A stretch of DNA of 64,000 nucleotides from Mucilaginibacter rubeus (GTDB lineage: Bacteria > Bacteroidota > Bacteroidia > Sphingobacteriales > Sphingobacteriaceae). Of this stretch, positions 34,057-42,746 are shown piece after piece. Below the pieces are notes generated by a model. The model had not been told where the DNA came from. It made no database searches and worked only from the letters and a program-made list of their open reading frames with translations. Numbering within the stretch: position 1 is the first letter of the stretch; every line of letters starts with the position of its first letter. The stretch lies in NCBI RefSeq assembly GCF_014643835.1, contig NZ_BMKD01000007.1, positions 248,001 to 312,000 of the forward strand. Direction: 5' to 3'. The translations under genes were made by a program, and so were the position numbers.

Positions 34057-34755
34057 TTATTTCACAATCTCAAATACGGCCTGGATCTGGAAACTTAGTT
34101 TGATGTTTTTGAAACTGATATCCGAATCGCCAACATTGCTATCTGCCGAAGCTTTGAATGTCATCATATTGGCGGCATACATACGCGGTTGCGGGAAGCT
34201 GCTGTTATCGCTTTCAGTGATGTTGATGGCGCCGCCTAATTTTTCGCCAAGGGCAGCCAACAGGTAAGTTGCTTTATCGCGTGCGGCTAACAGGGCTTTT
34301 ATTTTAAGGTCACGCTTCAGATCGGCCATTTTTGAATAGTCGTAACTTTCAATATTGGTAGCCTGAATCCCTTTAGGATCAATTTTCGACATGATCTGGT
34401 TAAACTTGTTCAAGTCGCGCACACGCAGGCCATATTGTTTGCTGGCCAAAAAGTCGGGTGCTTTTTTCTTTTGATAGGTATTGTTCCAGGCAGATACATT
34501 GTTCACCGTAAAATCTGACGATGGAATGCCGGCATCTTTAACGGCTTTTTCCAGCTGGTCTTCCAGATCGTTAATGGCAATGTGCTTTTTGCCATCCATG
34601 TATTCCTGTAGTGATATGGTTACGTTTATAATATCAGGAGTAACCTCCTGCTCGGCAATGCCGGTAACTTCAATTTTACGCCTAAGGTCAACGTTTTGGG
34701 CAAATGCGCCAATGGTAGTTGCTAATAGTGCGGCAAGGATAAATAGCTTTTTCAT
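34057..34755 (-). CDS. SIMPL (DUF541) periplasmic protein
   Basis: A 232-residue exported protein. The signal peptide MKKLFILAALLATTIGAFAQ is clear. The SIMPL/DUF541 core starts KIEVTGIAEQEVTPDIINV and includes SLQEYMDGKKHI and the later RDKATYLLAALGEKLGG. The family forms periplasmic oligomers and is linked to stress responses in several bacteria; its biochemical role is not settled. It is monocistronic and ends at the terminator near 34020. Confidence 0.92.
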   Translation of the reverse strand: MKKLFILAALLATTIGAFAQNVDLRRKIEVTGIAEQEVTPDIINVTISLQEYMDGKKHIAINDLEDQLEKAVKDAGIPSSDFTVNNVSAWNNTYQKKKAPDFLASKQYGLRVRDLNKFNQIMSKIDPKGIQATNIESYDYSKMADLKRDLKIKALLAARDKATYLLAALGEKLGGAINITESDNSSFPQPRMYAANMMTFKASADSNVGDSDISFKNIKLSFQIQAVFEIVK

Positions 34756-34892
34756 GTGTATTTTATTTGATGTTATGACTAAGGTAACGTATGTTTAGTT
34801 TAATGTGTAACAGTAAGGCTACAATTAATTGCTAAGCCATTGGTATGCTTGTAAATAAACCGGCGGGTGGTTTTGTTTGAGGGGTGAAGTTA

Positions 34893-35012
34893 ATTCCCTC
34901 CCTGGGGGGCACGTTGAAATGCGCGGTTGCAGGGAAGGGTTTCTTCGCTTTGCGTTAATAAAAACAGTTTAAAGAAATCCCTTCCTACACCTTCCCCTGG
35001 GAAGGAATCAAG
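34893..35012. repeat. ATTCCCTCCCTGGGG palindromic repeat
   Basis: Left arm ATTCCCTCCCTGGGG with GCAGGGAAGGGTTTCTT; right arm AAGAAATCCCTTCC with CTTCCCCTGGGAAGGAATC. About 120 bp upstream of the Ku gene, member of the 10477-10558 family. The rest of the 34756-35098 gap shows nothing else. Confidence 0.8.
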
Positions 35013-35098
35013 CAGCCCCCACTTTTGATATATCGCCCCTCCCTTCAAACCCTTTACCTTTTTAATAGTTATACTACAACGCACTAATTTATTTGGTT

Positions 35099-35869
35099 AT
35101 GAGATCGATATGGAAAGGTTCGATAGGTTTTGGGCTGGTGAGCATCCCTGTTAAATTATATTCGGCAGTACAAACCAGCTCGCTTGATTTTGACATGCTG
35201 GATAGCCGTGATCATGCACGCATCCGTTTTCAGCGGGTAAACGAAAATACCCACAAGGAAGTCCCCTACGATAAAATTGTAAAAGGCTATAAGCTTGATG
35301 AAGATTACGTGATCATGGACGAACAGGACTTTGAAGATGCAGCGCCCGAAAAAAGCAAGGTAATTGAAATTGAAAGTTTTGTGGACATTGCCGACGTAAA
35401 CCCCATGTTTTACGAAACATCATACTACACCGAGCCCGATACCAAAAACAACAAAGCCTATGCCCTGCTTATCCAGGCACTTACGCAATCAAAAAAAGCA
35501 GGGCTGGCCCGTTTTGTGCTGCGCAGTACCGAAAGCCTTTGCATCGTTCACCCGCTTAAAAATGTACTGGTGGTAACCCGCATCCGTTTTGGACAGGAAA
35601 TTCGTGGTACGGAAGATCTTAACCTGCCCGATAAGATCGATGTAAGTAAAAAGGAGCTGGATATGGGCCTCACCCTGATCAACCAGTATGCAGAAGATTT
35701 TGATGTATCTAAATTTAAAGACGAGTATAATGATGAGCTGCTCAGGATCATCGAGGCCAAATCAAAAGGCAAACGCGCCAAAGTTAAAAAGCTTAAACCC
35801 CGTAAAACAGGTAGTGACGATTTGTACGACCAGCTGATGGCCAGTTTAAAAAGCAAGAAAGGAGCTTAA
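35099..35869 (+). CDS. ku: Ku DNA end-binding protein
   Basis: A 256-residue bacterial Ku, the homodimeric ring that holds double-strand DNA ends for non-homologous end joining. It begins MRSIWKGSIGFGLVSIPVKL, the hallmark Ku start, and continues with the beta-barrel core (SSLDFDMLDSRDHARIRF). The lysine-rich C-terminal tail (KSKGKRAKVKKLKPRKTG) is typical for LigD recruitment and DNA threading. ATG 35099 is preferred over TTG 35093. No LigD is in the window. Length is normal. Confidence 0.96.
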   Translation: MRSIWKGSIGFGLVSIPVKLYSAVQTSSLDFDMLDSRDHARIRFQRVNENTHKEVPYDKIVKGYKLDEDYVIMDEQDFEDAAPEKSKVIEIESFVDIADVNPMFYETSYYTEPDTKNNKAYALLIQALTQSKKAGLARFVLRSTESLCIVHPLKNVLVVTRIRFGQEIRGTEDLNLPDKIDVSKKELDMGLTLINQYAEDFDVSKFKDEYNDELLRIIEAKSKGKRAKVKKLKPRKTGSDDLYDQLMASLKSKKGA

Positions 35870-36104
35870 TGAAGCCGGAAGTACGGGTTGAAAGTTTTAG
35901 GTCTGCGGATGTTCCTTAAAAGGGTCACCATGCGTTGTTTTTAGCACTCACAATTGTACTTGTTTCAAAATTTATTTTTTTAGAGATAAAACCCCGTACT
36001 TATTCTCCAACAAATTATCCTAATAATTAATTTTATTTTTAAAAGAATAAGTTTTGGCTTTGTGTTTGTAGTGTTTATCTCACAAAAACATTAAAACATC
36101 TATC

Positions 36105-36650
36105 ATGGCAACTACTAAAGTAAAAACACCCGAACAAACTAATGATGTGCAGGAATCGGCACTGAATGAATTATTTATTGACGAATTAAAAGACATTTAC
36201 TGGGCCGAAAAACATCTTACAAAAGCACTGCCTAAAATGGCTAAAGCCGCAACATCCGATGAATTACGCTCGGCTATCGAAAGCCACCTGGCCGAAACCG
36301 AGCGGCAGGTGATTCGTTTGGAAGATGCGTTTGCTTCCATTGGCCAAAAAGCCGTGGCTGTAAAATGTGAAGCGATGGCTGGCCTCATCAAAGAAGGTGA
36401 AGAAATTATATCAGAAACCGAAAAAGGCAGTATTACCCGTGATGCCGGTATTATTTCGGCTGCTCAAAAAATTGAGCACTACGAAATAGCATCATATGGC
36501 ACCCTCCGCACGCTGGCTGGCGTACTGGGCTATGACCATGCGGCCGAACTGCTTGATTCAACCTTGCAGGAAGAAAAAACCTGCGATAGCCTGCTCACTC
36601 AAATTGCCGAAGCCGGTATCAACCAGGCATCAAAAGCCGAAAAAGCTTAA
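36105..36650 (+). CDS. YciE/YciF-like ferritin-fold protein (DUF892)
   Basis: A 181-residue four-helix-bundle protein. The DUF892 core starts ALNELFIDELKDIYWAEKHL and continues with the paired carboxylate/His pattern (AETERQVIRLEDAF, then AQKIEHYEIASYGTL) expected of a di-iron site. Such proteins are usually stress-induced in enterobacteria and may bind iron or nucleic acid; here the role is inferred. A separate promoter is likely in the AT-rich 235 bp gap after ku. A terminator follows at 36671. Confidence 0.92.
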   Translation: MATTKVKTPEQTNDVQESALNELFIDELKDIYWAEKHLTKALPKMAKAATSDELRSAIESHLAETERQVIRLEDAFASIGQKAVAVKCEAMAGLIKEGEEIISETEKGSITRDAGIISAAQKIEHYEIASYGTLRTLAGVLGYDHAAELLDSTLQEEKTCDSLLTQIAEAGINQASKAEKA

Positions 36651-36670
36651 CGTTTATTAGTTTTTTAAGA

Positions 36671-36707
36671 GCGGTCGTGGGGGAATTATTCCTCGCGGCC
36701 GTTTTTT
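36671..36707 (+). terminator. rho-independent terminator
   Basis: GCGGTCGTGGGGGAATTATT and CCTCGCGGCCG pair with G-T wobble, followed by TTTTTTATTT. Confidence 0.75.
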
Positions 36708-36720
36708 ATTTGAGCGTGTT

Positions 36721-36783
36721 GTCGCTAATCGATGAACGTAGCGCACAAGATTTCTCCTCGTTATTCGTCGAGATGACATTTCA
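36721..36783. repeat. half-copy of TGTCATTTCG element
   Basis: CGCTAATCGATGAACG through CAAGATTTCTCCTCG to GTCGAGATGACATTTCA matches the complement of the left half of 12190-12321. Confidence 0.6.
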
Positions 36784-36884
36784 CGTTATATTAAGCAGCA
36801 CCAACCGTTAATTACATATTAATTAAAGCATTTCCACAAACAATAAGCGGCAAACACGGTTTACCAACAAAAAACCGACGCCCT

Positions 36885-38279
36885 ATGAAACAATTCCTCC
36901 TGGCACTATTCGCCTTTTTATTTTGCTTTTACGATAATGTTTTTGCCCAGGATAAATTAGATGGCGTTTATGCCGGATGCGAGTTTTCGCCAAGTCCGAT
37001 ATTTGGAGGGGGCATGAACAGAACTGACGTTGCTATATTATTCAGACCTGATGGTACTTTCAATTCTTCGCTTAACAGTGCCGACTGGCAAACCAGCGTA
37101 AGCGGGCATTACACCATAATTAGAGGGGAAGTAACACTTAAATATACTAAAAGCTCATCTGTTTATGGCATAACCAAATATGGAAGCCTTTCCAATTATG
37201 CACATGAACTGTTTAAACTTCAGGGGAACATTATACCTCCGGGCTATTACTCGTTCATCAGCGCTATGGGCGGTGGCGGCGCGGCCTATGGTACAACTTA
37301 TGTAGGCGCTTTAAGCACACAGGGATTGAATTTCGACGGCAAGGGGCATTTTAGCAATTCGCGCTATTCGGGCTCAATGGTAGCCGGCGAAAATGTTGGC
37401 GGCGGCAGCTCAAGCAGCCGGGACGGCAGCGGCACCTATAAAATAAACAAAGGTGTGCTTACACTTACCTATACCGATGGCCACACTGAACTACACAGCT
37501 TTTTTTGTGATATGGGCGGTAAAACCCGCATGGCTGTAGTTGATGGGCGGGTATTTTTTGTAGACAATGATGACAATACCACCGCTAACAATACCAAATC
37601 ATCAGCCGCGGCTAAAAAAACTTCCGAAAACTCCGCCACAAATACAAGTAATGCCACCGTGCCAAATGGAAAAACTCTGCTTTTAAAAGCCAATGCCGCC
37701 CATGGAGGCGACAAACTGAATGCATTGAAAACCGCCCGGTTAACAGGTTCCGTTTCGGGGTTAAAAGTAGTTGAGCTGATTGATATTCCCAACAGCAAGG
37801 TACGCGTTGAAATATGGAAAAACGGCAAACCGGTGTCGGTGCAACAAACCGAAGGCAGTAACGGATGGCAATGGAGCAGCGGCAACAAATCCGATCTTCC
37901 GGCCAATAACGTTGCCGAGATAAAAACCGCCTTATACACCGGGGTTATTGGGTTGCGCAGATCATCGCTTGATCAAATGCAGATCATCAATACTCAAAAA
38001 ATCCCCGATAATGATATGTATACGGTTCAATGCAGGTTAAATGGCAACGAATACGTGTTTGCTATAAATAATCAAAACCAACTAATGGCTTACGGCTATA
38101 AGGTAGGCGACAAAACCCTGTTCGCTATGCTATCAGATCTTCGTCCGGTACAGGGCATTACCATTCCGTATCGTGAGGCTACAACAAGCGGCCAGCAAAA
38201 GCTCAATATTCAATACGAGAGCATGGATGTAAACCCTGTTTTAGACGGGCAAAGCTGGGCAGTACCTACCGGAAACTAA
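36885..38279 (+). CDS. secreted hypothetical protein, 464 residues
   Basis: An exported protein (signal MKQFLLALFAFLFCFYDNVFAQ). The first half (about 25-230) is Gly/Ser/Tyr-rich with repeated beta-like segments: GTFNSSLNSADW, GHYTIIRGEVTLKY, and later GTYKINKGVLTLTY, which look like two copies of one unit. A low-complexity Asn/Thr/Ser linker (about 232-262) leads to a second domain (GGDKLNALKTARLTGSVSG) resembling the periplasmic lipid-carrier-like domains seen with zinc proteases. Function unknown. Faces the aspartyl protease gene tail to tail with an 8 bp gap. Confidence 0.78.
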   Translation: MKQFLLALFAFLFCFYDNVFAQDKLDGVYAGCEFSPSPIFGGGMNRTDVAILFRPDGTFNSSLNSADWQTSVSGHYTIIRGEVTLKYTKSSSVYGITKYGSLSNYAHELFKLQGNIIPPGYYSFISAMGGGGAAYGTTYVGALSTQGLNFDGKGHFSNSRYSGSMVAGENVGGGSSSSRDGSGTYKINKGVLTLTYTDGHTELHSFFCDMGGKTRMAVVDGRVFFVDNDDNTTANNTKSSAAAKKTSENSATNTSNATVPNGKTLLLKANAAHGGDKLNALKTARLTGSVSGLKVVELIDIPNSKVRVEIWKNGKPVSVQQTEGSNGWQWSSGNKSDLPANNVAEIKTALYTGVIGLRRSSLDQMQIINTQKIPDNDMYTVQCRLNGNEYVFAINNQNQLMAYGYKVGDKTLFAMLSDLRPVQGITIPYREATTSGQQKLNIQYESMDVNPVLDGQSWAVPTGN

Positions 38280-38287
38280 ATTCTATT

Positions 38288-39454
38288 TCAGGTAGATAAT
38301 TTATTGGGCTTCAGGTACAGGTAATCATTTTTAAAATCGAGAATCATATTGAACCGTTTTAAAAGACCGTTCCCCAAATAGTTGATTTCAAAACCCATCG
38401 GGTTTTTATTGCTCAGCATAATGGCCGGCACATTACTAACAGGGAATCCATTGAGCCTGAATAGTGGTGTTTCTACAATCTTCATTTCGTATTTTACCCC
38501 GCGCGGATCGCTGATGGTGGATGATTTGATGAGTTTAAGATCCCTGGGGAAATTATTTTTAACAGCCCATTCACTATCCAGTATCAATGACTGCTCGGAT
38601 CCCGTATCCATAGAAAAATTGCCGGTGTATTTTTTGCCGTCTATTTCAAACGTACCGGTAACATATGGGAACGAATGGATAAACCCAATCTTCGAGCGTT
38701 CATAACCGTTTAAGTTTTTAGGCATTTTATTACGGATGATGATACGGTTGTTATCATAATCAACCTCTACCTGTTTACCCTCAAACAGGTTCCAGCCAAA
38801 ACGGCCATCCATTCCAGTCGAGGTTATGTTTGTGGGCAACATTTCCAGATTGTGCCAAACTGATGTGCCGATTTGCAGCTTCAAAGCTTTGCTCATGTCA
38901 TTAAAATTTGGCTTTGCTTTACCGGCCAAAACATCAGCCTGGTTAGGCAGCAGTTTCGTTTTATTTAATATGGCATCCCTTGTTAAATGAAAGTCAAATG
39001 AGCTTAGATCAAAGTGAAGAGATAAAGTGTCGGTATCATTCATCACTGCCTTTACCGCAATGGCATTATAGGCTGTAAGTTTAAAGGGAATGGTGTCGCT
39101 TTTGTTGGGATTGATTTGCTGTTCATCCGCCGGCGGTATAGCGCTTGCTATTTGCGTATAACATGAATCCTTACCGTTAAGCAGGATAACGAAGTTATAC
39201 CTTGTGCCAGGCTTAACCTTTATCCTTATCGAATCGATATCTGTATAAAATGTAACCCATTTAGTTTCCCGGGTCCTATCGGCAGTATAAATGTCCGGTC
39301 GTGTTTTTGGCGAAAGCGACCATGCATTTTTATCCAAAAATCCGCCATCATTGATGGCTACTTTTTCAGAAGTGGCTTTGATTACCGGCAGTTTCGACTG
39401 GCCAAACACAAGCCCGGCAGGCAGCAGGCAGATAAGCAGCAGAAAATATTTCAT
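38288..39454 (-). CDS. secreted retropepsin-like aspartyl protease
   Basis: A 388-residue exported protein (signal MKYFLLLICLLPAGLVFGQ). The C-terminal half carries an aspartyl-protease-like domain: catalytic Asp283 in FSMDTGSEQS, preceded by the strand GTFEIDGKKYTG. An earlier strand pair (FGWNLFEGKQVEVDYDNNRI) is also typical of bacterial retropepsin-like proteins. The N-terminal 160 residues are a beta-rich domain of unknown kind. Probably periplasmic or outer-membrane-facing. Substrate unknown. Confidence 0.83.
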   Translation of the reverse strand: MKYFLLLICLLPAGLVFGQSKLPVIKATSEKVAINDGGFLDKNAWSLSPKTRPDIYTADRTRETKWVTFYTDIDSIRIKVKPGTRYNFVILLNGKDSCYTQIASAIPPADEQQINPNKSDTIPFKLTAYNAIAVKAVMNDTDTLSLHFDLSSFDFHLTRDAILNKTKLLPNQADVLAGKAKPNFNDMSKALKLQIGTSVWHNLEMLPTNITSTGMDGRFGWNLFEGKQVEVDYDNNRIIIRNKMPKNLNGYERSKIGFIHSFPYVTGTFEIDGKKYTGNFSMDTGSEQSLILDSEWAVKNNFPRDLKLIKSSTISDPRGVKYEMKIVETPLFRLNGFPVSNVPAIMLSNKNPMGFEINYLGNGLLKRFNMILDFKNDYLYLKPNKLST

Positions 39455-39620
39455 CGTTTTTATGAGGTAAGATGCCTAAAGATACACAGGGAATAAATCT
39501 TTCCAAAACACAACGTTAAATGAGCTGTATCTCCCCTAAAAAATACAAAATCTAAAACTTTTCAGTGGTCACAGTTATTATACTAATATCTATGAAAATC
39601 ATTAATTAAAACAAAGTATT

Positions 39621-39776
39621 ATGAACTCACTCCTGTATATCATTGCAGTCATCCTTATAATAGGATGGGCAATCGGCGTATTTTTTACAACGGTAGGCGG
39701 CCTGATCCACATTTTGCTGGTGATAGCTATTATCGCGCTTCTGTTAGGCGTAATCAGGCGGTCAACAGCTATATAA
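39621..39776 (+). CDS. lmo0937-type mini membrane protein (DUF5670-like)
   Basis: A 51-residue hydrophobic protein beginning MNSLLYIIAVILIIGWAIG and ending LLLGVIRRSTAI, with two membrane helices separated by FFTTVGGLIH. It matches the short lmo0937/DUF5670 family common in Bacteroidota, often stress-related, function unknown. An ATG with an A-rich leader (AACAAAGTATT) is at 39621. Confidence 0.8.
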   Translation: MNSLLYIIAVILIIGWAIGVFFTTVGGLIHILLVIAIIALLLGVIRRSTAI

Positions 39777-39829
39777 TGCTGCTGAAAATATAAAACTAAT
39801 AGGCTATCTCCAAAGAGATGAGCTATCTG

Positions 39830-39905
39830 AACCTTGATTCGATTGATTTGCGGATTACCTGATAAAATCAGAAAGTCTTTAAATCAAACGGATCAAGGTT
39901 TTTTG
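39830..39905 (+). terminator. long imperfect stem-loop with T-tract
   Basis: AACCTTGAT pairs with ATCAAGGTT over 71 bp, ATTGATTT pairs with AAATCAA inside, and CTGATAAAATCAG forms the tip; TTTTG follows. It could be a terminator for the mini membrane protein gene or a structured RNA. Confidence 0.55.
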
Positions 39906-39958
39906 TATACTTGTTTAAATCATCAGGGAGAAATTCTTAATCAGGGGAGAATCAAGGT

Positions 39959-40786
39959 TTGAAAAATATATACTTTTTATTATTTATGGCAGTTGTAGCC
40001 ACCATTAGCGCATGTTCGCCTAAAGTACAACCCTTCGCTGCCACGAATAAAGTATACCACAACCAAACCGATTCATTGACAGAGGTGATTAGCCGCGAGC
40101 AGCCGGCCATGCTGGTTGACAGTGCGGGAGGCGCCATCCCTTCGGAGTGGGTTGGCACCGTGAATTTCAACCTGCGCAAACCCAACTATGTTATCATTCA
40201 CTATACAGCTCAGGATTCGGTTAAGCAAACCCTCAATACTTTTACCCTGGTAAAGCCGCAGGTAAGCGCACACTATGTAGTAAGCAAAGACGGCAAGGTT
40301 TACCACATGCTAAATGATTACCTGCGGGCCTGGCATGCCGGCATCAGCAAATGGGGCAGTATTACCGATATGAACAGCTGTTCCATCGGCATTGAGATTG
40401 ACAATAATGGGCACGAGCCTTTTAATGATGTACAGGTAAAAAGCCTGCTTGCTTTATTGGCTCAGCTCAAAAAAGCCTACAACATTCCGCAGGCAAATTT
40501 TATAGGGCACCAGGATATAGCGCCATTGCGCAAACCCGATCCGGGGCCATTATTTCCCTGGAAACTATTAGCTCAAAAAGGTTTTGGGTTTTGGAGAGAA
40601 GAACTGCTTGAACTTCCGCCCGATAATTTTGATTATGCTACAGCACTTAAGGTGATTGGCTATGATATCAGCAATCTCCCGGTAGCCATTGTTGCCTTTA
40701 AGCGGCACTTTGTACAAACGGATGAAACACCGGTAATGACACAGCTGGATTTGAATATTCTTTATAACATTTATAGGAAATATTAG
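39959..40786 (+). CDS. N-acetylmuramoyl-L-alanine amidase (Amidase_2) lipoprotein
   Basis: A 275-residue peptidoglycan amidase of the AmpD/PGRP fold. The zinc ligand His in YVIIHYTAQDS, the SAHYVVSKDGKVYHM stretch and the later GHQDIAPLRKPDPGP are all present, as in AmpD-type enzymes. A short lipoprotein signal (AVVATISACS) suggests an outer-membrane lipoprotein. The start is TTG at 39959; an in-frame ATG at about residue 10 would cut the signal too short. It would cleave the bond between MurNAc and L-Ala during wall turnover. Confidence 0.92.
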   Translation: MKNIYFLLFMAVVATISACSPKVQPFAATNKVYHNQTDSLTEVISREQPAMLVDSAGGAIPSEWVGTVNFNLRKPNYVIIHYTAQDSVKQTLNTFTLVKPQVSAHYVVSKDGKVYHMLNDYLRAWHAGISKWGSITDMNSCSIGIEIDNNGHEPFNDVQVKSLLALLAQLKKAYNIPQANFIGHQDIAPLRKPDPGPLFPWKLLAQKGFGFWREELLELPPDNFDYATALKVIGYDISNLPVAIVAFKRHFVQTDETPVMTQLDLNILYNIYRKY

Positions 40787-40849
40787 CCCGCAGGCTCTAA
40801 GGAGGAAGTGGAAATTGCTTTAGAAGCAACCTAACTTTTATCACATAAA

Positions 40850-41242
40850 ATGAAAAAAATCACACCGCAGTTTATTGTGGAATTTATTGCAACTAATAAT
40901 ATTCCTTTTATTCCAACGCAATCCAGATTATCTATACCCATAATCTCAAGAATGTGTAGCAAGATGGAACATCATGTAAAATTTGGCGAGATAAAAATAT
41001 GCGGCAAATTGATTATAGATGGGCATCACAGATACTTAAGTTCTTTGATCATGAATTTTGAGCTGGGACAAGTGGCGACTAACTTAACGTCGGCAACCAA
41101 AGAAACCCCATGGAACCAAATTGAGTTTGATGAAAATGATTGGGATTCTGCTGCAGGAATTGAACACCTAAATAGATTAGACGCGGAGTACAATAAATTA
41201 GAATTGGAATTTTTAAGACGAATAACATCTAATGACGAATAA
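40850..41242 (+). CDS. small ParB-like-motif protein
   Basis: A 130-residue protein. The segment KICGKLIIDGHHRYLSSLI resembles the ParB/Srx nuclease-domain motif (DGHHR), which can bind or hydrolyse nucleotides. The remainder is acidic and has no clear domain; the length is shorter than ParB. AT-rich and with codon use unlike its neighbours. It lies 16 bp before a HAD-like gene and forms a two-gene unit with it. It could be a toxin-immunity or nucleotide-processing pair; that is a guess from context. Confidence 0.65.
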   Translation: MKKITPQFIVEFIATNNIPFIPTQSRLSIPIISRMCSKMEHHVKFGEIKICGKLIIDGHHRYLSSLIMNFELGQVATNLTSATKETPWNQIEFDENDWDSAAGIEHLNRLDAEYNKLELEFLRRITSNDE

Positions 41243-41258
41243 GTAGTAATTTTGTATT

Positions 41259-41732
41259 ATGTTGATTTTATTAGATATAGATGGAGTATTAGTCCCAGCA
41301 AACTCGTGGAAGAAACCTGAGTTTATGCCCGACGGCTTTCCCGTATTTAATTCAAGGGCGGTAAAGGCGCTTCAACATATTATAGCGGAAACTAATGCCT
41401 CTGTAATATTAACTACTTCACATAAATCGAAGTATAAAGTCGCCGAATGGAAAGATCTATTAAAGACGAGAGGGATTAGCCCTAAAAAGGTTCACCGACT
41501 GACGACAAATAGTTTAAAAAAGACACGTACTGAAGAAATATTGGAATGGTATAAAAAGAAACATCAACCGAGTCAAGAGTTTGTGATTATCGACGATGAT
41601 AAAATGCTAAATGGATTACCTGAAAATATAAAACATAACCTTGTTTTAACCAGCCCATCGGTAGGGCTCACGGAAGATCTTGCAGAAGATGCCATTTCTA
41701 TTTTAAGGAAAAAGAATTTTACTTTTTCTTAA
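41259..41732 (+). CDS. HAD-like hydrolase domain protein
   Basis: A 157-residue protein with the HAD motif I DIDGVLVP (residues 6-13), a Thr/Ser motif II (VILTTSHKS) and a late DDDKM that could serve as motif IV. The cap is minimal. The family removes phosphates from small molecules or proteins. AT-rich like its upstream partner and probably co-transcribed. Substrate unknown. Confidence 0.78.
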   Translation: MLILLDIDGVLVPANSWKKPEFMPDGFPVFNSRAVKALQHIIAETNASVILTTSHKSKYKVAEWKDLLKTRGISPKKVHRLTTNSLKKTRTEEILEWYKKKHQPSQEFVIIDDDKMLNGLPENIKHNLVLTSPSVGLTEDLAEDAISILRKKNFTFS

Positions 41733-41865
41733 TTAAACAATAATATAAAGCCTCGGCGCAATGCACCAGGGCTTTATTATGATCTTTTTTAACATGTCAT
41801 GGGTGAAAGCTATCGCCTACAGTTCCACATTTTTATTTATTTTTAGGATCTGGCTCAACATCACC

Positions 41866-42675
41866 ATGCAAATAGCCCCACATCCCTTGCTTTCGGGTAT
41901 TGTTAAGCACTATTTAATTATAGCGCATAATCAGCGGGTTGTCATGAATTACCGCCTGTTTTCGGACGGTAATCCGGGGATGGTGTTTCATTTGAAAGAT
42001 CCTTTACTCCAATATAACCAACAACATACCCTTGCCAGCAAGCAACCGGGCAGTTTTGTTTACGGACAAATAACTCATTATAATGATATTACTTCGGTTG
42101 GCGAACTGGCTATGCTGATTGTGGTTTTACAACCTAATGCTTTACTATCTTTACTTGATGTGGCGACCTATGAGTTAACTAACAATACCGTACCGTTAAA
42201 AGACCTTTTCGGGCAGGAAGCCCTTGAACTTGAAGACCGGATCGCAAATACAGCTAACCTCCAGGCAGCTGCGGCAATTGCCGAACAGTTTTTATTGAAC
42301 AAAACGGCTTCGAAAGGAAAACACGCCGGCATTACAGATCAGGCTATAAGCATCATTCATACAAGCAAGGGTATCATCAATGTTAAAAACTTACTGGACG
42401 TGATGCCCATAACCGAACGGCAGCTTGAGCGTAAGTTCGACGAAGAGGTAGGTATTTCGCCTAAAAAGTATATTGATGCCGTTAAGTTTCAAACCTATCT
42501 TAAACAACTTCAAAAACTATCTTCAATAAAAGAGCTAAGCTCATTGAGTTATGCCTGCGGATATTACGATCAGGCGCATCTTAATCACTTTTTCCGGAAA
42601 CATACAGGCCTTACTCCCCTGCAATACAAAGCCAATCATCATCTGTTGGCTATAAACTTTATGCCGCTCGTTTAA
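41866..42675 (+). CDS. AraC-family transcriptional regulator
   Basis: A 269-residue regulator with a C-terminal AraC-type double helix-turn-helix: ITERQLERKFDEEVGISPKK and the second ACGYYDQAHLNHFFRKHTG. The N-terminal part (MQIAPHPLLSGIVKHYLII) is a DUF6597-like sensor domain. ATG 41866 gives the normal family start; a longer in-frame extension to 41761 appears to be non-coding leader. It stands 71 bp upstream of the nitrilase-family gene and likely controls it. Confidence 0.9.
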   Translation: MQIAPHPLLSGIVKHYLIIAHNQRVVMNYRLFSDGNPGMVFHLKDPLLQYNQQHTLASKQPGSFVYGQITHYNDITSVGELAMLIVVLQPNALLSLLDVATYELTNNTVPLKDLFGQEALELEDRIANTANLQAAAAIAEQFLLNKTASKGKHAGITDQAISIIHTSKGIINVKNLLDVMPITERQLERKFDEEVGISPKKYIDAVKFQTYLKQLQKLSSIKELSSLSYACGYYDQAHLNHFFRKHTGLTPLQYKANHHLLAINFMPLV

Positions 42676-42746
42676 ATTGCGTTTGTCGGTTTTTTACAAT
42701 GCTTTTCGGTATAGCTCTGGTAGTTTTGAAAAAAGATGATCAGCGT

